Below are positions 57,252 through 64,000 of a stretch of DNA of 64,000 nucleotides, in pieces. The notes under the pieces are model-generated. The model did no database searches and was not told the origin of the DNA. It was given only the letters and a program-made list of their open reading frames with translations. The translations under genes and the position numbers were made by a program. Every line of letters begins with the position of its first letter. The first letter of the stretch is position 1. Origin of the DNA: Dryococelus australis (lineage: Eukaryota > Arthropoda > Insecta > Phasmatodea > Phasmatidae); contig CM057000.1 of assembly GCA_029891345.1 (NCBI GenBank), forward strand, positions 131,347,663-131,411,662, written 5' to 3'.

Positions 57252-57483
57252 GGCTATTCACGTAAAATGAGCACTTTTGAAAGTCCTCTCATTTAGAATA
57301 ATAGTCAATAAACGTATTTTATTTTAGTCTTAGACGTTAACTTCCGAGTGTGTTGGAATATATACGCTGTGTTTATTACTCACAGGGAAATGTTTATTTT
57401 TAAAATGTGGTTAACGGATTAAATAGGGCTGAAAGGAAAAAGTAACTAGGGCTTCAAAAGTGCTCACTTTACCGTGAACAGCC
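57252..57483. mobile_element. Short family-A variant S3
   Basis: GGCTATTCACGTAAAATGAG to GCTCACTTTACCGTGAACAGCC (inverse), 232 bp. The interior shares GAAAGGAAAAA-type and GTGTTTATT words with S2. Confidence 0.85.
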
Positions 57484-57570
57484 TATAAGTCACTAAAAGT
57501 AGTGACTTCACGTCCGTGCGACAGCGAATGGAAATCCGACGCCAGCTCGAGTATATACAGTACTGCGAAG

Positions 57571-57645
57571 TTTATTTATTTTATTTATTTATTTCGACTT
57601 TATTTACACTGGCGAAGTTAAGGCTTTAATACCTTCTCTTACACT
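57571..57645 (-). mobile_element. LINE-type 3' end fragment, minus strand
   Basis: Inverse of 48414-48501: a TTTATTTATTTTATTTATTT tail, then CGACTTTATTTACACT and AAGGCTTTAATACCTTCTCT. Confidence 0.6.
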
Positions 57646-57778
57646 TAACCAGGTATAACATAGTGCACACAAAGAAATAAAAATTAAACTAGCACAATAA
57701 TATTGATCTACAAGAACACAAAATTTGTTTCATAATCCGCATTACCAATCATAAATATAAATGTGCATAACCTATAAA

Positions 57779-58075
57779 TAGGGATAGTAAAATTTCACGA
57801 GTTCAATGACCTGTAAGTTATTCTTCTCCACAGTACTGTGTACACTCGAGCCTCAGCTGTGTGTTCATTGGCTGTTGCCGCTGAGAGTAGCCAGTGTTAC
57901 TCCACACCTGACAGTATGGCACTCGATGGTTGTTTCTTTACAAGTCTGCTATTGGCTCAGAGTCGCCCTGGGCGTTTCTAATGAGCTGTTATCCAATTGC
58001 AAAGGTGACTTCTGTGTACGCGTGTTGGACGTCTATCTTGTCCTGAAATGAATTCGCGAAATTTTCCTATCCCTA
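57779..58075. mobile_element. hAT-like MITE, copy 3
   Basis: TAGGGATAGT to CCTATCCCTA, 297 bp, with a perfect 8-bp TSD CCTATAAA (57771-57778, 58076-58083). It is in inverted orientation relative to copy 2, 950 bp away. Confidence 0.92.
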
Positions 58076-58189
58076 CCTATAAAGTACCTGAGAGAAAAAC
58101 AACATATTGAATCTCAGCTCATTAAAATAATAACTGTAAGAAAAATGGGGCCCCGGCTATGTACTGTACTGGGATCATTTTATGCAAGG

Positions 58190-58620
58190 GCCGGCATTTC
58201 CCGTCTTCGCAGCAAAGTGATTGCGATGGAAGTCGTCGGCGGTGGATGGGGGGGGGGGGGTCCGGCATATACCTGCGCCAGGTAGACCAGAGTGTTGCCG
58301 AAATGGCGCGATGTGTCGTCCTTGGGAGGCGGGCGCAGGTAACGCGGCACTGTGCACACAGGACACGGGGCCGGCCGGCCTTTGTCTGTTGTGCCGCAGG
58401 GGTGCCAACTGGCCCGCCTTTGTTCAGCAGGCAGGCCGGCCCGCGAGCTTCCTGCCGCCACGACGCCACCACGCTCTCCTTCCCAAACCAGGCAGTCGAG
58501 TCCTCCTCATTCAACCCGCGGGCTCATGGTCCCCCCCTCTCCCCTCCCCCCATTTCTCACATCCCTTTCCCTCCTCCTGAATGTTGCGACGTAATCCATT
58601 CGCCGTTACTTCACAGAACA
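58190..58620. other. GC- and CpG-rich island with G13 tract
   Basis: Strongly GC-rich (GGCCGGCCGGCC, GCCGCCACGACGCC), with G13 at 58248-58260. Long overlapping frames occur in all directions and none is recognised, so no gene is called. A promoter-associated island is possible. Confidence 0.4.
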
Positions 58621-58879
58621 GAACATAAGAGAACATACTAAAATATCTCCAGTACCCAGCCGAAGGCCATAACTGGCTTCAGTTACGTGAATTTAAAATA
58701 AATTTATAAAATAGTCGAAACATAAAATTTGTCGCTTAAAAACAAGTTAAATTTTTTAAACAGAAGCTTAAAATAAATTTTGTGAAAGTTTTAAAAGAAA
58801 AAGTTACGTTATAATTTTAAAATGTCAAAATTTAATATTCCTCTGCCTCCACCCTTGAACCCTCTCCCCGCCATCCTCT

Positions 58880-59115
58880 CCGGAGACAGAGGGGCCGACG
58901 GTTGTTGTCGTTTGGTGAGGTGTCCGTCGTGTGTCTGATGTCTGCGTCTGCGTTGTGTTGGTGTCAGTGTAGGTGTTGTATAGTGTAAGTGTTGTTGCTT
59001 CAGTTTATTTGTTCTTGTGTATATCTGTATTATTGATTTCTGTGTGGGTAGTTCGACATCAATATACTGAATATTATTGTTGTTTGTATTATTTGTGAGT
59101 GTTCAAGAGGAACCT
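58880..59115 (+). other. GT-rich strand-asymmetric segment
   Basis: Plus strand is dominated by G and T (GTGTTGGTGTCAGTGTAGGT, GTGTTGTTGCTTCAG) over about 230 bp, 250 bp downstream of the GC island. Such asymmetry can mark a 5' UTR or transcribed leader, or a degenerate GT repeat. Confidence 0.35.
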
Positions 59116-59246
59116 TTAGTAATTTAGTTTCTAAAATTATACTAACGTTAATTATTATCAATACTCTATCTACTATCTATATTGGTAGGGTTTCTTTGAT
59201 TAGTGATTACATTTCAACAAGGAAAATATTTCTAGAAACCACTGCA

Positions 59247-59612
59247 AGGTGAACATTACTACTGAAGCCTTGCTGAAGTTCTACTTTCGGGATACTCCTC
59301 CGCCTCGTGCAAACTAGGCTTAGCTAAGTCTATAAAATTACGTCAAAGGACAACGCACTGAATTCGTGCGCACTCAGTTCACGAGAACTACTTCTTACTA
59401 AGAGCTACCAACACACATGTTTTCTCACTCTTTTTATTCTTATTTACTGTAAATGAAATATTATAATTTATAAATACGATAGTTTCACGTTAACAGAGGT
59501 ATAAAACTGTTACGATACATAGCATATTTAGAAATAACTAAACACGTCATACATGGGGTGATTTTTCAAAGTTTTGAGTCGAAAAGTGTGAATAAACCGC
59601 GAATAGACTATA
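59247..59612 (+). mobile_element. Family-D MITE, copy D4, best preserved
   Basis: GGTGAACATTACTACTGAAG (family-A-like end), CTCCTCCGCCTCGTGCAAAC, GAATTCGTGCGCACTCAG, CACGTCATACATGGGGTGAT, and the end AATAAACCGCGAATAGACTA. About 366 bp, non-coding. Confidence 0.8.
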
Positions 59613-60100
59613 CTACTGATATGATACTGGTATAGATACTTTCCTTTCGATATCGGGGTATTTTGGAATCGATGCTTTTATTTCGAAACTTTATCCGTAT
59701 CATATCAATAAATGATTCGATACCGATACTTTTTTTTTTTTTCCGGAATTACTTTTAGCTGTTAATTTAGAACCCTTTCAATCAAACTGCTCCAAAAATG
59801 TAAAGATATATTTTCCTCCATAAAATAATAATTTGAAAAGAAGTACACATCATTATTTTACTTGTTCTCTAGTAAGAACGATGCCCAAATATTCTGTAGA
59901 GACCTCGAAAAAATATAATTAAGTATGCATAAATATAAAAATATTTTATGAAAAATACAAGACTGACAAATTAAATTTGAAGAAAAAAATACTGGCACTG
60001 ATATGATACCGGTATCGATACTTATGTTGTGATACCGGTATCGAAATGCGTATCAATACCATTCTTTCGATTCCTCTTTCGATCCCAGTATCGATACCTT
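59613..60100. repeat. GATAC/GTATC-rich palindromic repeat region
   Basis: GATACCGGTATCGATACT-type words recur at about 59618, 59720, 60007 and 60032, with inverted partners. They frame an AT-rich interior and look like ends of one or two old TIR elements. Similar GATAC words recur near 60785-60860 and 61330-61385. No coding gene is seen in 60101-60780. Confidence 0.5.
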
Positions 60101-60934
60101 CATGGCATTGCACCCTCCCCCTCCCCGCTCCACCTGATCACGTCACAGCTCCGCGTCTACCCTGATCTTGCCCCTTTCCGCACCTCAGCCCAGTGTCATC
60201 TTTACAGCAGTCCTACTTGCAGAGTTCTAGCGCGTTTGAGGCCCAGCAACAGGCGAGCGATTAGGGCGATACTGATACGAGTACCTAGTACCCCATAACT
60301 TACGTGTACGGCGTGCAATGTTTTCGTCGTGCTGTGTGCACCTATGGGATTTTAAACGGTGACCCTATCATTTTATTGCTGCACTGTAAAAAAAAAAAAA
60401 AAAAGCCGATTTTAACTGTTTGGGGGCCTCGGAAACCGCATCTCTAATGTGCGTTATGCATTTAAAGTATTATTCGCACCTCATCTGAAGTTTGTTTTCT
60501 ATACGTGAAACGGTAGGCCTATAATGGGAATACGTTTAGAGGTTCCGTAAAAATACAAGACGTTATCGATATAGTTAATGAACCTACTTTCCTCTACATG
60601 GATGCAAATAATTTTAATGAAGTTCTTAATAGTTTAAACCGCAAGTTGGTCTCGACATCTCGTTGATAGAGATACAGTTGGAGATGCAACCAGAAATACA
60701 GTATATGCGATACCTGTGAGAAAATTACAAACACGCACGTACACCTAACCCAGAGAAGAATTGTTACAGCCGTTTTCTGCAGCTGTTCCAAACTGATACA
60801 GATACAGACCTGTATCTGTTATGAAGTATCCGATACTTTCTGTTACAGATACAGGAATTCCTGAGCTTGTCGAGTGCGTCGTCGCCGCTTCACCGTTGTC
60901 AGGTACACAGTATCCGGTAGGCGTGTATCAGAAA

Positions 60935-60982
60935 CGCGCTCTATCGAGTACGCGCTCTATCGAGTACGCGCTCTATCGAGTA
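60935..60982 (+). repeat. Three perfect copies of a 16-bp tandem repeat
   Basis: CGCGCTCTATCGAGTA is repeated three times head to tail with no mismatch, inside an otherwise non-repetitive stretch. Confidence 0.95.
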
Positions 60983-61617
60983 CGTGTTTTGAGTTTTGAG
61001 TTGGTTTACTGTATGTTATATTTTGCAGGGAAATAAAGTATGGATAAGAACAAGATCATAATAAAAGACTTAATTTGGGCGGAAATGTTGGTATGCAAAT
61101 CAAGTAAACGAAAACTTAGTTATAAATTATCCTTTTTTTTTTTTTTTTTTTTTTCCAACAATGCAGTCTCCAAACCTAAATCAAGAAATTGGGTTTCCTC
61201 TTAACCGCACATTTTAAATGCAATTAAAATCGTATTGTTTCAGAATTACTTGGAACAGCAGACGCAACATATTGGCGGCGGCGTTTTTCTACGACCGTGC
61301 TGATGGCGATTGTTAAACATACTAAATGCATCTGATACTTCGGCAGTGTACTCGTTTACAGTACTTGATACAAGTGGGTATCATACTTTGACGGTTATCA
61401 ACAACCACATTTATGTTCCAGTAACCAAACTGATGAAATGGCAAACAAAATATCGACTTTCATTACTGACCTGAATGAAGACTTACATTGAAATATCCGA
61501 TAGTTTAGGTTTTTTTAATTCTAATAGACACGATTGCTTGCTTACAATGAGACACTAGGCAGGTCGCTTATGCTGCTTTTGCACGATGCATAATGAATTT
61601 CGTACGAGGCATGGGAG

Positions 61618-62352
61618 CAGGGCTGCCACTCACAGATTTACGAAAACCCCAGATTGCCTATTGGAAAAATCCACATCATAAAAAAAAAAACAGATCACAA
61701 ATTACCTGAAAAAAATTAAAATAAAATAATTATATTTCAAAAATTTCGGAAACACTAACTTGACTTCAAAAAAATGTTATTTTCAGCAAAGACGTAAACA
61801 GAAAACACATAATCACAATATAAAAATTTTATGATAACATTTCTTTTCAGCTGGCTGTGAACTTAATTCACTCATAATTAATGTCGCAGAAATATTTAAT
61901 ACAAACTTTATAACAACTTCTGCCACAATAATTTACAACTTGCAAGCCAGGTGCACAACACAAAAGGAGGTTAAATAAAAACCATAACGAATGAAAGAAA
62001 AAAATCTGTACCAAAGATTACTAAACACTTCGCGAAGACGGTAAATAACCGAAAATAATTTGCATTCAAAACTTACGGCTACTGATGTTGCCAACGTGCT
62101 AATATTGTAAATGTATCAATGAACTAATCGAAACACAAAACTTAAACCACGATACAATAGTATGTATTTTTATTTATTACGTACTATCGATTATTACTGT
62201 TTTTAAAGTTGTTAAAATAAATTTCCACGGTGTATGAGAACAGCAGTTCGAAATTTAAGAATTTATTGTAAAAATACAGATTAGTTCAGATTGTGATTGA
62301 AAAAATGCAGAAACACAGGCGACTATTAAAAACCCCATGAGTGGCAGCACTG
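61618..62352. mobile_element. hAT element, non-autonomous, with perfect 8-bp TSD
   Basis: TIR CAGGGCTGCCACTCA and inverse TGAGTGGCAGCACTG (one mismatch). Flanks CATGGGAG at 61610-61617 and 62353-62360 are identical. The 735-bp AT-rich interior has no transposase. CAG-starting TIRs and an 8-bp TSD define hAT. Confidence 0.93.
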
Positions 62353-62422
62353 CATGGGAGTCACCTAGGGCCTAGGTGTGTTTCCTGGATGAGAAGGGGT
62401 AAAGGGAGGGGGCACAGGAATC

Positions 62423-63034
62423 AGGCCGTGTCCTAACTCCCCCTCTCGCACACACTGGCTCACTCTAGCGAGTTGAGACTTGTATTCTCTGTGAGCGTTC
62501 GGCAATGTTTCTCTGACGGGAAAGGTAAGGAGAAGTGACAAATAAAAGTCACTGCTCGCCTTTCCCATTCCTCGAATAATTTTAAAGGGCTTTTTTTTAT
62601 ATCAATTAATTTTTAATTCGCACATATTTTTGACTGGTCAAAAGGCAAGTAGTAAATGCAAAGCAGAGTATTTAATAATATGCGCTCAAGTAATCTAAAC
62701 TAAACCTGAACACAATCACAACGTATTTCTTTATGTTCCGTATGATACGGAATGCTGTTGGTATTACCCATTTCACAGTCGTAATTATTACGTCAAGTCA
62801 ATAAAATATTTCCAACACTGCTGTAGAAACCAAAATTGCGTCTGGATACTCGAGGTTCGACTTGAAAACAACATGGCTGCCACAGAGGGTGCGAGAGTGA
62901 GCAGCGAGTGAACATGGTCGTTCACTCTCCCCCTCGCGCTCTCGCCTCCGAGTTGCGACGGCAGAGAGTACTTACTCTCTGTAACGTCGAGAGTGGGCGA
63001 GAGAGTACTCTCTCGGCAAATTGGGACACGGCCT
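62423..63034. mobile_element. MITE with AGGCCGTGTCC TIRs
   Basis: Left end AGGCCGTGTCCTAACTCC; right-end inverse AGGCCGTGTCCCAATTTG. The subterminal regions are rich in CTCTCGC/GCGAGAG. 612 bp, non-coding. It shares the TIR core with the 23111-23769 element. Confidence 0.65.
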
Positions 63035-64000
63035 CAGAACAAGCTTCTTTCACTCGAGTATGACATACAGCTGTGGTTTACCCACAGTAAATGCAACAAA
63101 TATAAGTGACGTGCAATAGGCCGAAATTAGTATATATTTAACAATATACAATATAATACTAAAGTAAATTATTAAATACAAAAGCACGGAGAGTTATCAA
63201 ACAAAAATTCTGGAAAAACCGGATGAACTCTTACTCCTCTCAGAAGGGACTTGAATTTCGGATTTCCGTTGCTAATGAGCGATTTATTTTTCGCTTATTC
63301 CGGGAATGGTTACGAACGCTATTAATTTATAAACGATTGTTGTAATGGATTTATAATATTTGATAGAAAAATACAATTTCCAGGAGAGGGAGCAAGGTCC
63401 CCCTCCCTCCTTCCCCCTCCTTCGACCCTTCGTGTGACGCACATGGGCCTATATTGACAAACGATTACACACGTCAATATTATTGCAAAATACCGCCTTG
63501 CATGAGAAAAGTCGATGGCTATAATAATTTTAATAATTGAATATCATGAACACATGAATTTTTCAAGTTGTGTCTATTAAACAAAACAGCATATGTCTTG
63601 TTCTCGTCCAACAAGCAGTCTCGCAACACTATCTAAAATCCTCTCCCATTTCCAAAAGAAAATTTTCAGGAGTTCGTTACAGTGAATATTTTTCGTCTGA
63701 ATCCTCTTGGCGTAGCTACAACTCTGGTTGACACATAGGTTCATATGACTAGCACAGATCGACCATTATAATAACACGTTTCGTGCGAAATTATCATGAA
63801 TATAGGGCATGCTGTATCTCCTGCTTTCGTACGAGATCAACCTAGTATGAGATATTCTCGCATGAGGTTTAGTATGAGAGTGCCATCTTTGACTAGTTTT
63901 GCGTGCATCTTGCGTCGTGTAAAAAAACTGCTTCACAATTACATTTGTGATGTTCCTTCCCCCCCCCCCCCCCCCCCGTGGAACTGACCTCACTTCGTGG
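63035..64000. other. No gene seen; C19 tract at 63959-63977
   Basis: AT-rich, then the longest poly-C tract of the window near the right edge. Confidence 0.45.

Noticed and set aside
58159-58641. 160-codon open frame in the GC island
   Set aside because: Six overlapping frames on both strands are open because the DNA is GC-rich, and none shows a domain or consistent start and splice signals.

Overview
This is eukaryotic, transposon-rich, AT-rich intergenic DNA, most likely from an arthropod and probably an insect with a large genome. I see no prokaryotic operons, no CRISPR array and no complete host gene. Nearly all recognisable sequence is mobile-element debris: decayed LINE reverse transcriptases, two Tc1/mariner-group transposase relics, one probable solo LTR, tRNA-like SINE heads, and at least a dozen non-autonomous terminal-inverted-repeat (TIR) families, several with target-site duplications (TSDs) that can be read directly.

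Layout. 0-8 kb: AT-rich DNA with weak exon-like islands, a hAT MITE, a 170-bp duplication, and a family-A MITE carrying an 80-bp TA microsatellite. A plausible first coding exon lies at 7.28 kb. 8.8-13.8 kb: two decayed LINEs on opposite strands. 15-23.8 kb: dense MITEs, some nested, a solo LTR inside a CCAACC-type minisatellite, and a degenerate 285-bp satellite. 25.7-30.4 kb: a CCATCTTG-rich minisatellite and a 110-bp array full of TGACCTTGA motifs. 31.6-36.2 kb: family-D MITEs, then a TA-rich block holding three TA-flanked elements. 38.6-43.4 kb: coding-like fragments and a decayed gene of about 3.8 kb with a CXC-type cysteine-rich C-terminus (minus strand). 43.7-52.7 kb: a possible TATA promoter with a first exon, then a MITE/SINE cluster. 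54-64 kb: more family-A and hAT MITEs, two GC-rich islands, and GATAC-rich repeats.

The elements relate to each other as layers. Nested insertions (short family A inside long family A, a TTAA element inside family A, a TAA-flanked element inside family E) give relative ages and reveal target preferences. All family names rest on sequence reading and memory of families; no database was searched.
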